A stretch of DNA of 64,000 nt from an uncultured Ignisphaera sp. (lineage in GTDB: Archaea > Thermoproteota > Thermoprotei_A > Sulfolobales > Ignisphaeraceae). The stretch spans positions 25,531 through 89,530 of the forward strand of contig CALJEI010000010.1 of NCBI GenBank assembly GCA_938074605.1. The letters run 5' to 3'. Positions 36,858-45,682 of the stretch are shown here, piece by piece. Position numbers and translations under genes: made by a program. The stretch's first letter is position 1. Every line of letters begins with the position of its first letter. The notes beneath the pieces were generated by a model. The model made no database searches, was not told the origin of the DNA, and saw only the letters and a program-made list of their open reading frames with translations.

Positions 36858-37796
36858 TTACTTCTCTGTCTGTTCTTCAGTACCTAGTGCCTTCATTAAC
36901 TCTTTATATCTATTTCTTACAGTAACCTCAGTTACCCCTGCTGCCATAGCAACCTCTTTTTGCGTCCTTCTTTCGTCATTTAATAAAGCAGCTATGTACA
37001 CTGCAGCTGCTGCAACTCCTGCAGGATCTCTTCCAGCAGTAACACCTAGTTCTCTAGCTTTCTGTATTATTTCTACTGCCGTTTTAACGGTAGCGCCACT
37101 TAAACCAAGTATAAATGCTATTCTTTGGGCATGCTCTGCAGCATCAACAATAGGGATTTTAAGTGTTAATTCTCTAACTAAGAGTCTATAACATCTAGCT
37201 ACCTCCTTTCTACCACTTTTAGTAAATTTAGATATTTCATCTAGAGTTCTTGGAACTCCATGTATTCTACATGCTGCATATAGTGCAGCCGCAACCATAC
37301 TTTCAATTGCCCTCCCCCTTACAAGTTCCCTTTCAACAGCTCTTCTATATATTATTGCTGCTTCTTCTCTTACAACCCTTGGTAGTCCTAGCTGATTAGC
37401 AATTCTATCTAGCTCATTTAAAGCCTGTATAATATTTCTATCTACATTACTTTGAACTCTGGTTCTACTATGCCACTTTCTAATACGTATAATTTCAAGT
37501 CTTCTTTTAAGATCTAGCCTTCTACCTGAAGCATCTCTATCGTACCAATCTATGACTGTCGATAATCCACTATCATGTAACGCTATATTTATAGGACCTC
37601 CAGCCCTACTTCTCTGCTCCTTTTCCTCGGCTGTAAAGGCTCTCCACTCCGGACCTCTATCAATAACATGTTCAGCTATAACCTCTCCACTGTCTGCACA
37701 AATCCACTCCCCACGAACTTCGTCATATATTATATTACCGCTTGGACATCTCATTAATACATCTTCTGGAGAAGGTTCTGATGGTCTAATAACCAT
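36858..37796 (-). CDS. tfb: transcription initiation factor TFB with degenerate zinc ribbon
   Basis: Archaeal TFIIB; recruits polymerase to TBP-TATA complexes. The N-terminal ribbon keeps only C17 and C33; the partner positions are G20 and S36, so it cannot bind zinc in the usual way. I recall the same loss in Sulfolobus TFB1. The B-reader/linker is [18 protein letters not shown]..., followed by two cyclin folds (about 110-205 and 206-300), the second ending in [23 protein letters not shown], the recognition helix for the BRE. 312 aa. ATG 37796. Confidence 0.95.
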   Translation of the reverse strand: MVIRPSEPSPEDVLMRCPSGNIIYDEVRGEWICADSGEVIAEHVIDRGPEWRAFTAEEKEQRSRAGGPINIALHDSGLSTVIDWYDRDASGRRLDLKRRLEIIRIRKWHSRTRVQSNVDRNIIQALNELDRIANQLGLPRVVREEAAIIYRRAVERELVRGRAIESMVAAALYAACRIHGVPRTLDEISKFTKSGRKEVARCYRLLVRELTLKIPIVDAAEHAQRIAFILGLSGATVKTAVEIIQKARELGVTAGRDPAGVAAAAVYIAALLNDERRTQKEVAMAAGVTEVTVRNRYKELMKALGTEEQTEK

Positions 37797-38035
37797 GATT
37801 AAACTCCTCTTAAGCTTTTAGTAAGCAAAGCTTATAAACTTTACTATTCCCCACTTTAAATATTAATAGTATAATTAGATGAAGATTGATACTTTAAACC
37901 TTCATTCAAATCGCATCCAAAATACCATTCAATTAAATTATTAATATATAAATCTATTGCTATCCTATAATTACTGGTATAATCATGGTAATAACGTTTA
38001 TAAAGCTGTTTTAAAGTTTTAGAGAAATAGGTTGT

Positions 38036-38111
38036 AGCCGGGTCGTCTAGCGGCCAAGGATGCGGGGCTCTGGCCCCCGTGACCGGGGTTCGAATCCCCG
38101 CCCGGCTACCA
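38036..38111 (+). tRNA. tRNA-Gln (CTG), CCA encoded
   Basis: Acceptor AGCCGGG/CCCGGCT, D arm GTCT...GGAT, anticodon stem CGGGG/CCCCG with loop CUCUGGC (anticodon CUG), T arm CGGGG-TTCGAAT-CCCCG. Discriminator A38108 and an encoded CCA at 38109-38111. No intron. The 73-nt body is identical to the copy at 57191-57263. Its 3' end overlaps the antisense stop of the agmatinase gene. Confidence 0.93.
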
Positions 38112-39053
38112 ACACTTCTTAACATGTAGTCCCATAGCTTCAACCATCATTGCAATTAACTCTACTATTATTTTGGCCGATACAAATGCTGTTATCTCTG
38201 AGGGGTCGTATAATGGTGTCATCTCAACTATATCTACCGCATACGTGTTTACATCAACTATTTTATATAAGATGTTTAGCAATGTATATGGATCTAACCC
38301 TAGAGGTTCAGGTGTCTGAACACCTGGTGCATATGATGGGTCTATGATATCAATATCTATAGAGATATATTTTGCTTTACACATAGAAACAGTATTCTCT
38401 ACATCATTTATTAGCTTTGGGTTTACTACGCCCCCTACAATCCTAAATATTTCTATGTCCTTTTTATCACTAATACCTCTATAAAATTCTTCTTCCTCTC
38501 TACTTATAGCTCTTGCCCCAATAATTACTATCCTTGGTTTTACCTCGTCATATATCCTTCTAATAACTGTTGCATGATTATATCTTGATCCCAGATATTC
38601 ATTCCTTAGATCTACATGGGCATCAAATACTATTAAACAAGGTTTACTATGGCTCTTCATATATGCTTTAAATGTTGCTAAGGTTAATGTATGTTCTCCT
38701 CCTAATATAATCACTCTTCTATTCATTTTTTTAAAAATATTGCTCATAACATATTCAATCCTGGATAATGTTTCTATGAGATTCCCTGGTATAGTAGAAA
38801 TATCACCTACATCATTGATGCCTATGGACTCAATATCAATACTATTTATAGCTGAACACAATTCTAGCGATTTTGAAGCTCTTCTTATGGCCTTAGGTGC
38901 TAAAGCACTACCACTCCTATATGAAGTCGATATATCTAGAGGAACCCCAACAATGGTGTATGGCGTTTTACTTTCATCCTTATTTATTCCTAAAAAAGAT
39001 TCTGAATCCAATAGGCTGTTTATAAATAAGTAATAGTCATCATTAATGGTCAT
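38106..39053 (-). CDS. speB: agmatinase/arginase family ureohydrolase
   Basis: Binuclear Mn enzyme removing urea from agmatine or N1-aminopropylagmatine. GGEHTLTL, FDAHVDLRNEYLG and SIDIDIIDPSYAPGVQTPEPLG hold all the metal ligands (H, D-x-H-x-D, D-x-D). 315 aa, with an extended N-terminal region. The stop codon (complement of 38106-38108) overlaps the discriminator end of the tRNA-Gln on the other strand. With the decarboxylase at 8.8 kb and SpeE at 26.5 kb this could complete a spermidine pathway; arginase activity is an alternative. Confidence 0.88.
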   Translation of the reverse strand: MTINDDYYLFINSLLDSESFLGINKDESKTPYTIVGVPLDISTSYRSGSALAPKAIRRASKSLELCSAINSIDIESIGINDVGDISTIPGNLIETLSRIEYVMSNIFKKMNRRVIILGGEHTLTLATFKAYMKSHSKPCLIVFDAHVDLRNEYLGSRYNHATVIRRIYDEVKPRIVIIGARAISREEEEFYRGISDKKDIEIFRIVGGVVNPKLINDVENTVSMCKAKYISIDIDIIDPSYAPGVQTPEPLGLDPYTLLNILYKIVDVNTYAVDIVEMTPLYDPSEITAFVSAKIIVELIAMMVEAMGLHVKKCW

Positions 39054-39197
39054 ACTACTCTACCTCAATTAGCTCTATTATAGCTTAAATTACTATGCGT
39101 ATTAGGTTATATAGGGATAAAATCTTTAGTAGTTTATTAATCTTATAATGTATTAAAGCCTAAATTAGATAAAGTGCATATAATATGGTGCTATACA

Positions 39198-40958
39198 ATG
39201 GGGATTTCAAAGTATGAAAAAGTAATCGACTATGCTATTAAAAAAGGTTTTCTATGGCAATCATATGAAATATACGGCGGTCAAGCTGGCTTTTATGATC
39301 TAGGATTCCTCGGTGTTTTACTAAAGAATAATATTATTAATCTATGGAGAGAATTTTTTATAAGAAGACACCAAGAATTTGTTATAGAAATTGAGACTCC
39401 TGTTATTACACCTTCTATCGTATTCAAAGCTAGTGGACATGAAGAGAATTTTACTGACTATGCTGTCGAATGTATGCAGTGTCATAGAATATTTCGTGCA
39501 GACCACCTTATTGAAGAAAAACTCAATGTTTCTATTGAAGGTCTTCCAGCTGAAGACCTTGAAAGACTGATTAATGAAAACAACATTAGATGCCCTATAT
39601 GCAATGGCATGCTTGGAAATGTGAAAAAGTTTCTTCTACTCTTTCAAACATATATAGGTCCGTATTCCCCCGAAAATTTAGCCTACCTAAGACCTGAGGC
39701 TGCCCAAGGAATGTTTATAAACTTTAAACGTGTTTATGATTTAGCTAGACGTAGATTGCCATTAGGCATTGCCCAAATAGGTAAGGTTGCCAGAAATGAA
39801 ATCTCGCCAAGGCAGGGCCCTATAAGACTTAGAGAATTCACAATAATGGAGATAGAATTCTTCTACGATGAAACAAATCCTAGTTGTGATCTCCTCTATG
39901 ATTATTGTACAGAGGAGAAAATATTGATTCTAACTGCTGAACAAAGACAACGAGGAGAAGACAAGCCAATAAGTATTTCACCTGCTGAAGCATTTAATGA
40001 TGGTATTATAAAGAGTCCTTGGCTTGCTTATTGGATGTGTATATCAAATAAGTTTATAAACGCCTTAGGAGTGCCTAATGGCTATAGTTATTTTGAGGAG
40101 AAACTGCCTAATGAACGTGCACATTACTCTAAGCAAACATTTGATCAGATGGTTGTTGTTGATAAATGGGGAAGGGTTGAGGTTTCAGGACATGCATATA
40201 GACATACATATGATTTAGAAAGACATATAATGTTTAGTAAGGCTGATCTATATGCATTAAGGCAATTGAAAACTCCTAAAACAATTAAAAGAATTGACAT
40301 ACAATATGATAAGATGGCTATTCTAAAAACATTTGGATCTAGAGCTGGAGAGGTATTTAAGGCTATATTAACCACTAGTAAGGATGAGTTACTAAAAATT
40401 ATAAGCTCTACTCAAGGTGATAACATAGTATTAAATAATATAACAATTCCAAAGAACATATTCAACATTGTGGAAGTCGAAGAACAACAATGGGTTGAAA
40501 GATTTATTCCATCAGTTTCAGAACCCTCATTTGGAGCTGAGAGACTTATGTACATAGCACTGGAGTATGCATATAATGAACAAGAAGATAGAATTGTGTT
40601 GAGGTTTCCTGCAAAAATTGCTCCAATAAAGGTAGGGGTTACTCCACTTGTAGATAGAGAGCCTTTAAAACAATTTGCAAGAAAAGTTTATGAAATTTTA
40701 AAAGAACATTATTATGTCCTGTATATTGAGGGAGGCACAATAGGCAAGAAATATGCTTTAGCCGACGAATTAGGCATACCATTTATTATCACAATAGATT
40801 ACGATAGTATTTCAAATAATGATGTTACTATTAGAGAAAGGGATAGTAAAAGACAGATACGTGTGCCATTCAGTGATTTATTAAAGGTTATAAATTTAGG
40901 GCTCAATAACCATGACATCTTCAGTATTGGTTACCCAGTAATTGAATACTATAGTTAA
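39198..40958 (+). CDS. glyS: glycyl-tRNA synthetase (class II)
   Basis: Archaeal/eukaryotic-type alpha2 GlyRS. GGQAGFYDLGFLGVLLKNNI, the zinc insertion (CMQCHRIF...CPIC), LRPEAAQGMFINFKRVY (motif 2 region) and SVSEPSFGAERLMYIALEYAY (motif 3) are all present; the C-terminal anticodon-binding domain begins about residue 480 (IAPIKVGVTPLVDRE). I start at ATG 39198 (MGISKYEKV), giving 586 aa; a GTG frame from 39174 adds eight residues without support. Confidence 0.95.
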   Translation: MGISKYEKVIDYAIKKGFLWQSYEIYGGQAGFYDLGFLGVLLKNNIINLWREFFIRRHQEFVIEIETPVITPSIVFKASGHEENFTDYAVECMQCHRIFRADHLIEEKLNVSIEGLPAEDLERLINENNIRCPICNGMLGNVKKFLLLFQTYIGPYSPENLAYLRPEAAQGMFINFKRVYDLARRRLPLGIAQIGKVARNEISPRQGPIRLREFTIMEIEFFYDETNPSCDLLYDYCTEEKILILTAEQRQRGEDKPISISPAEAFNDGIIKSPWLAYWMCISNKFINALGVPNGYSYFEEKLPNERAHYSKQTFDQMVVVDKWGRVEVSGHAYRHTYDLERHIMFSKADLYALRQLKTPKTIKRIDIQYDKMAILKTFGSRAGEVFKAILTTSKDELLKIISSTQGDNIVLNNITIPKNIFNIVEVEEQQWVERFIPSVSEPSFGAERLMYIALEYAYNEQEDRIVLRFPAKIAPIKVGVTPLVDREPLKQFARKVYEILKEHYYVLYIEGGTIGKKYALADELGIPFIITIDYDSISNNDVTIRERDSKRQIRVPFSDLLKVINLGLNNHDIFSIGYPVIEYYS

Positions 40959-41026
40959 TTTTATAATCCTATCTACAGACTATATCTATGATTAGATTTA
41001 ATAACCTTGGCTGAAGGGCATCAAAA

Positions 41027-41440
41027 ATGTTTGAGCCTCCAAGCTTAGATGAAAATACTACATCTAGCAGTAAGGAAATAGGAGAAGATATAGAGAAAGA
41101 TGTGAAAGAAGATACCAAAATTGATATTAAAAAGCTGGTCTCCATAGTTCCACCTCCATCAACGTTATTCTCTAGACAAAAGTCTGGTGCAAGGGAAAAA
41201 AGACTAAGATTAAAATACGACTCTAGCGTTAGAGAGGGCGAGGCAAAAGTATCATCAGTACTAGCAAGGGAAATAGGTATAAAGGAGTACATAGAAATTA
41301 CTGTAGCGGGTAGAAAGAAGTTCAAATTAAAAACTGTTATTGTCAATGGATTAGATGCTAACTATGTAAATGTTAATCCTGATCAGATGAAACATCTCGG
41401 TATCTCAGATAATAGTATTTGTACCATAAGATCTGTATAG
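41027..41440 (+). CDS. conserved-looking protein with acidic N-terminus and small beta barrel
   Basis: 137 aa. Residues 1-45 are acidic and disordered-looking (SSSKEIGEDIEKDVKEDTKIDIKK), then a basic linker, then a beta-rich domain (VSSVLAREIGIKEYIEITVAGRKKFKLKTVIVNGLDANYVNVNPDQMKHLGISDNSICTIR) reminiscent of the double-psi barrels of CDC48-N type. Unrecognised. ATG at 41027. Overlapping minus-strand frame (40969-41346) is rejected. Confidence 0.65.
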   Translation: MFEPPSLDENTTSSSKEIGEDIEKDVKEDTKIDIKKLVSIVPPPSTLFSRQKSGAREKRLRLKYDSSVREGEAKVSSVLAREIGIKEYIEITVAGRKKFKLKTVIVNGLDANYVNVNPDQMKHLGISDNSICTIRSV

Positions 41441-41564
41441 AGGTTGTACAGCCATAGAGGGTTCTAGACTATTACAGTCTCTAAAAATCTTTGAAGAGAC
41501 CGTATATCTACATACTAAGTACATAGATAAATGCCATAATATAATAATTTCAAAATCCGAATCA

Positions 41565-41879
41565 ATGAATAGATACTCCAGTAGGTTACGTAAATTAAAA
41601 AGAATTTCGGAAAAACTTGAGAAAATTTTACAAGATATATTAAATGTAGCAAATGATGGGATTTATGATTCTGAGGCTATTGAAAAATTAGAGCTTCTAC
41701 TATTCTATATTAATGAGATAGCTATTCCAAGTGAAAGGGAGATTTGGAAGAAATTGGGTGACATGATGTTAGTGGCCATAGGTCTTGATTTAAATGAACA
41801 GCTAAGTAGAATTGATAAGATAGAGATGCTTTCAAAGTCCATATACAACATGATAGTAAATGTTAATGAAGGAATATAG
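41565..41879 (+). CDS. small helical protein, 104 aa
   Basis: Two amphipathic helices (KRISEKLEKILQDILNVANDG and SRIDKIEMLSKSIYNMIVNV); no recognised motif. ATG at 41565 without a clear ribosome-binding site. Sits in the same plus-strand run as the 137-aa, 225-aa and EndA genes. Confidence 0.6.
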   Translation: MNRYSSRLRKLKRISEKLEKILQDILNVANDGIYDSEAIEKLELLLFYINEIAIPSEREIWKKLGDMMLVAIGLDLNEQLSRIDKIEMLSKSIYNMIVNVNEGI

Positions 41880-41931
41880 TCTTTACTTACAAAGCATACC
41901 ATCTATAAAAGACTGCAATGTCTGTTTCAAA

Positions 41932-41940
41932 TTTATATAC
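41932..41940 (+). promoter_or_regulatory. TATA box for the 41983 gene
   Basis: TTTATATAC 43-51 bases before the ATG; expected initiation near 41963-41967 gives a short leader. Confidence 0.45.
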
Positions 41941-41982
41941 CCTTACCACTAATAAGAAAAATAAGTAAGTTTAGCCCAGGCT

Positions 41983-42660
41983 ATGGAAATGAGCAGCGGC
42001 ATAATTGAGCCTAAACAACTCCAGGTGCAAATCACGCTTGCTGAAGAGAATTTAATTGAACAATTAAATGGCTTCTTCAATAAAATGACAAATATTATTA
42101 GTGAAATAGATGGAATGTTCAATGATGTATTTCAAGGTCGCTTAGAGGTTTTAAAGACGAGAATTATGAAGACCTTAGGGAGTAACAGGGATCTCAGGGG
42201 AGTATATAGAAGTATTTTAGAATATGCTTCTCGTGTTGCTCCAGCACTGATATCTAGCAATTACTACTTTAATATATTGCACATTTCCTCGGAGTTTCTT
42301 GAAAAAGTTCATAGACTATGCCTACACCTCTCCTTATTACATACTCCTCTACAGTTAAATGAGGATGTAATTATATCTATACAGAAAACCTTAAACTTGT
42401 TGATAGATGGTGTAAATAAATTACGAAGTGCATTGAGAACCTACATAGAATTTCCTGCGAAAATGGATGAGGCTCTCAGCGAACTTCTAAAAACTATTCA
42501 AAATCTTAGAGTCTACTATGATGAATCGTATATAAACATTAAAAAAGAGAATCTAGATACAATATCTATCATTATAATGAATGATGTAGATGATATAGTC
42601 AATTCATTTATAGGGGTATATGAGGCTTTATTATGTCTTCATACAATGAAAAGAAGCTGA
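41983..42660 (+). CDS. all-helical protein, 225 aa
   Basis: Long amphipathic helices throughout, vaguely like PhoU/DUF47 proteins, but without the acidic metal motifs, so no family is assigned. It ends 11 bases before the EndA start and probably shares its mRNA; the whole group may serve RNA processing by association, but that is inference. Confidence 0.65.
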   Translation: MEMSSGIIEPKQLQVQITLAEENLIEQLNGFFNKMTNIISEIDGMFNDVFQGRLEVLKTRIMKTLGSNRDLRGVYRSILEYASRVAPALISSNYYFNILHISSEFLEKVHRLCLHLSLLHTPLQLNEDVIISIQKTLNLLIDGVNKLRSALRTYIEFPAKMDEALSELLKTIQNLRVYYDESYINIKKENLDTISIIIMNDVDDIVNSFIGVYEALLCLHTMKRS

Positions 42661-42671
42661 ATAGTAGAAGC

Positions 42672-43223
42672 ATGAAGATCTTTATTATAGGTCAAAAAGG
42701 TTTCTTATTTGATAGAACGTTAGGGAATAATTTATTTAAGAAATTCTTTGGTAAACCTATAAATGAATTAAAGCCAAATCCACTAAAGAGCTATGACCAG
42801 CCATTTGTGTTTTCCCTCTATGAGATACTCTATCTATGTGATAAAGGTCTAATTCTGACCTCCATTGGCAATAGTGACGTTAGGTGTAATGAGCTTGAGT
42901 ACTATGCTAACAAAATAGTTAATAACTTTGATTTAAAGTATCATGTCTATAAAGATCTTAGAGAAAAGGGGTATATAGTTAGGAGCGGCATGAAGTTTGG
43001 TGCTGATTTTACTGTATATGAACTTGGCCCTGGATTAGAGCATGCACCATATGTTGTAACTGTCACCTCAGCGTCGACCCTATTACGATCTATAGATATT
43101 GTAGGTCTTGGTAGACTTAGTCATAGTGTTAAGAAAAAATCCGTACTCGCAATAGTTAGTAGCAATAGAGATTTTCATGGGGATAATATAAACTATCTAG
43201 TTTTTAAGTGGGTTAAACCATAA
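42672..43223 (+). CDS. endA: tRNA-splicing endonuclease
   Basis: Cleaves the bulge-helix-bulge motif in precursor tRNAs and in archaeal rRNA and rRNA-intron stems. Catalytic triad visible: Y116 (DFTVYELGPG), H124 (LEHAPYV) and K155 (SHSVKKKS). YHVYKDLREKGYIVRSGMKFGADF is the family's core. I choose the ATG at 42672 (183 aa, a usual crenarchaeal size) rather than 42633, which would overlap the upstream gene. In this window its substrates would include the tRNA-Thr intron (57.3 kb), the 16S insert and the 23S processing stem. Many Crenarchaeota need a second structural subunit; it is not here. Confidence 0.93.
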   Translation: MKIFIIGQKGFLFDRTLGNNLFKKFFGKPINELKPNPLKSYDQPFVFSLYEILYLCDKGLILTSIGNSDVRCNELEYYANKIVNNFDLKYHVYKDLREKGYIVRSGMKFGADFTVYELGPGLEHAPYVVTVTSASTLLRSIDIVGLGRLSHSVKKKSVLAIVSSNRDFHGDNINYLVFKWVKP

Positions 43224-43266
43224 GTTTATTTGCTAGAGGTAGATCTAACTATATTGTTATTAAACT

Positions 43267-43728
43267 ATGGTGAAACTCTTGCGGAAACCAGAAAGAGGGG
43301 GTTCTCCCACAGCATTTCCCTCAAAACGGGAAGATAGATATACACACCATAGGGAAAGACGTGAAAGTTATAGAGGAAAGGAGAAAGCTGAGGAGGCCAT
43401 ACCCAAGCCTATAGGGGTTATGTGCAGCCCCTTATGCCCACTATTTAAATGCAGTAAAAGAACATTGATTATAAATTTAATAAATGGTAAGCCTACCACA
43501 TACTGTAACTGGGTTAATGATAATTGTATAGGTTATAAGTGTCAATATGCAATGTGTGTAACCAGATACTTACTACCTGATGGTAAATGTCTATCCGCTA
43601 TAAAAACTGAGCAGAAAAATGAAGACGAATTTATAAAAGAGCTAGAGAATAGAAAAGGTAATAACTCCCTCAAGAGTTTATTAAGCCGAAGGGGCCTCCA
43701 CAAGAATTTAGGAATAGAAGATTTTTAA
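43267..43728 (+). CDS. cysteine-rich protein, 153 aa
   Basis: Basic, charged N-terminus (residues 1-45) and a cysteine cluster, MCSPLCPLFKC ... YCNWVNDNCIGYKCQYAMC ... GKC, about nine Cys in 60 residues, that would suit zinc or Fe-S clusters. Unrecognised family. ATG at 43267, about 43 bases after endA, so possibly in the same operon. Confidence 0.65.
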   Translation: MVKLLRKPERGGSPTAFPSKREDRYTHHRERRESYRGKEKAEEAIPKPIGVMCSPLCPLFKCSKRTLIINLINGKPTTYCNWVNDNCIGYKCQYAMCVTRYLLPDGKCLSAIKTEQKNEDEFIKELENRKGNNSLKSLLSRRGLHKNLGIEDF

Positions 43729-43894
43729 AACTTTTTAATTCAATATTCCCTTATTTCTATTTTAAATAGCTTTTATAGTAAATCATCCTCTGTATCATGT
43801 TATAAATAGTCAATTTTCTTAGGGTTAAACTACATTAAACCGACTTTAAGCCGTGTATAAGGGTTTACATTCAGTTAGGTTTTGACTAATGTAT

Positions 43895-43952
43895 TGGTTC
43901 AGACCTGCGCGAGTCTATCACTATTCAACCCTTTCGAGCTTCATCATTAAAT
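43895..43952 (-). ncRNA. C/D-box sRNA next to tRNA-Asn
   Basis: Minus strand: box C ATGATGA (43941-43947), 12-nt guide AGCTCGAAAGGG, box D' TTGA (43925-43928), 3-nt spacer, box C' GTGATAG (43915-43921), 12-nt guide ACTCGCGCAGGT, box D CTGA (43899-43902). It lies 10-15 bases 3' of the tRNA-Asn gene on the same strand, so it may be a di-cistronic tRNA-sRNA transcript. No target was found in this window. Confidence 0.8.
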
Positions 43953-43961
43953 AGAGAATAG

Positions 43962-44034
43962 CGCCGGGGGGAGGATTCGAACCTCCGACCACGGGGTTAA
44001 CAGCCCCGCGCTCTACCAGCTGAGCTACCCCGGC
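43962..44034 (-). tRNA. tRNA-Asn (GTT)
   Basis: Acceptor GCCGGGG/CCCCGGC, D arm GCTC...GAGC, anticodon stem CGGGG/CCCCG with loop CTGTTAA (anticodon GTT), T arm GGAGG-TTCGAAT-CCTCC, discriminator G. No encoded CCA and no intron. Its D-arm matches the guide of the sRNA at 9.2 kb. Confidence 0.93.
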
Positions 44035-44132
44035 ACTTCAGCTATTTGTAGCCACTGGGCATTATCTATAGTATACTGAGGCTATAAGCTTATGTAAATT
44101 CATCAGAAGTATCTATACCACCCTATTTAATG

Positions 44133-45008
44133 CTAATTCTTTAGCATTGCTACCATCGATACTAAGATTCCATAGATTGGAGCAGTAAATGGATCTGTAT
44201 TAATTCTCATGTCTATGAACTGTTCTCTCTTAAATCCCATCCTTAAAGCTTCCATGATCAACTCATTTATAATATGATCTTCTACAGATGAGTATATCAA
44301 CATAAAATTATCTGAAAGACTTATAGCCTTGTTTAATAGCGTTTTAAATGATGTGCTTATCATATATACATTATAGTTGTATTCCTCGAGATATTCGCCT
44401 AGGGGTAGCATGGTTTTAGATACAATTATATTCCTACATAATTTTAGTAGTTTTATGGTATCTCTATATCTGTTTATAATATCTTCTACTATAGATGAAA
44501 CCTCTATTTCACTTTTCATTCTATTTATTCTAGCTATCGAATTTCCTATATGTATGCCAATTCTCAATGCTGTAAGTAGTAGTGTTAATCTATATATACT
44601 GTTGTCTATTTCAATTATATCTATGTTTTCAAATTCTCTACCCCACTGTACCCTATACTTCTCATATACTATACTAGGAACTATGAAAACAGTCCTTATA
44701 TTATTTATTAGTACTGAGTGTAGAAGTCTTAAGAGGGTTCTTTCATGCATAGCATCACTGTATATCAATGCCAAATCTATTGTTTCTGCTATATATGGTA
44801 GCACTACATTATATGTATAGTCTCCATCTATAGCCATTAATGCTAGTTCAGGCTTTGATATTTTTAAAATTGACATTATATGTTGAACTAAACCATATGT
44901 TGTTCCACAGTATATTGCTAGAATATTATTCGAATTTTTTATAAGATTTACAAGTCTCTGTGATATCTTATCTGAAGCATCTTCAGAACTTTTGACAATG
45001 CTTGCCAC
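44133..45008 (-). CDS. uncharacterised Rossmann-like protein, possibly SIS-related
   Basis: 291 aa with alternating hydrophobic strands and helices; NNILAIYCGTTYGLVQHIM near the start and NFMLIYSSVEDHIINELIMEAL near the end recall the two halves of sugar-isomerase (SIS) folds, but the SIS serine motifs are not clear. Start 11 bases from the TFS-like gene, so these form a tandem pair. Function unknown. Confidence 0.6.
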   Translation of the reverse strand: MASIVKSSEDASDKISQRLVNLIKNSNNILAIYCGTTYGLVQHIMSILKISKPELALMAIDGDYTYNVVLPYIAETIDLALIYSDAMHERTLLRLLHSVLINNIRTVFIVPSIVYEKYRVQWGREFENIDIIEIDNSIYRLTLLLTALRIGIHIGNSIARINRMKSEIEVSSIVEDIINRYRDTIKLLKLCRNIIVSKTMLPLGEYLEEYNYNVYMISTSFKTLLNKAISLSDNFMLIYSSVEDHIINELIMEALRMGFKREQFIDMRINTDPFTAPIYGILVSMVAMLKN

Positions 45009-45019
45009 CTTTGCTATAT

Positions 45020-45319
45020 CTATGTTTCTTCACCGCCATACTCCTCTTCATGTAAAAGCTCTAAGAATAACTCTTTATAGTATTCTTCCTTCTCTTGCTC
45101 TATCTCCTCCTTTTTCCTAGCTATGGCTTTACCATCGCTTATGACTGAGGTTGTGCGAATCCTAGTACTGTCAGAGGTTGTGGTCTCTATTTTATAGGTT
45201 GACTGCTGTGAGGATATCTCATATCCACACTTAGAGCATCTCAGTACCATAGATCCTTCTTCTTTTTTAATAGGTACTAAAAGACCTCCACATTTAGGAC
45301 AAAATTGCGTGACAACCAC
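45020..45319 (-). CDS. TFS-like protein with only the N-terminal zinc ribbon
   Basis: 99 aa. C7-C10 and C28-C31 (FCPKCGGLLVPIKKEEG, LRCSKCGYEI) are the N-terminal ribbon of TFS/Rpb9/RpoM proteins. The C-terminal ribbon with the RNA-cleavage DE motif is absent and replaced by a charged helix (RKKEEIEQEKEEYYKELFLELLHEEE). So it should bind polymerase but not stimulate transcript cleavage; an Rpb9-like or TFS-paralogue role is inference. Sits between the unknown 291-aa gene and the 93-aa gene. Confidence 0.8.
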   Translation of the reverse strand: MVVTQFCPKCGGLLVPIKKEEGSMVLRCSKCGYEISSQQSTYKIETTTSDSTRIRTTSVISDGKAIARKKEEIEQEKEEYYKELFLELLHEEEYGGEET

Positions 45320-45396
45320 CCGAGTATTATGTGGATATTTAACTGTTTGTTCACAGCTTATAAACTTATGTCTATCTAAATTTCAATTCAAATTTG

Positions 45397-45678
45397 TCAG
45401 CGTCTAGCGTCTTCTTCATTACCTCTACAGGCTACGTGGTAATACCTCTCATCATCTGATACAATTTTTATATTCCTATAGAACTCTATAATCTTTTTGC
45501 ATATTCTAGCCTCATCTATACTAAGACATTGTGTACATAAAGTTTCTCCATTATCAAGTTCCACTAATATCTTCTCTCTATTTTTATTACACGCCAATGA
45601 TTTTGCCGAGGTTATCTTACCTATCATCGCATAACCTTCAATATCTATTGGTTTTATATACTCTTTACAATTACCCAT
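45397..45678 (-). CDS. small cysteine-bearing protein, 93 aa
   Basis: Central YAMIGKITSAKSLACN...ILVELDNGETLCTQCLS has a CTQC pair and further single cysteines; otherwise unrecognised. Its start lies four bases after the argS stop codon on the same strand, so it is probably translated from the same mRNA. Confidence 0.65.
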   Translation of the reverse strand: MGNCKEYIKPIDIEGYAMIGKITSAKSLACNKNREKILVELDNGETLCTQCLSIDEARICKKIIEFYRNIKIVSDDERYYHVACRGNEEDARR

Positions 45679-45682
45679 ACTT

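Noticed and set aside
40969..41346. Minus-strand 125-codon frame opposite the 41027 gene
   Set aside because: It is antisense to a gene with a better start and coding pattern and has no recognised motif.
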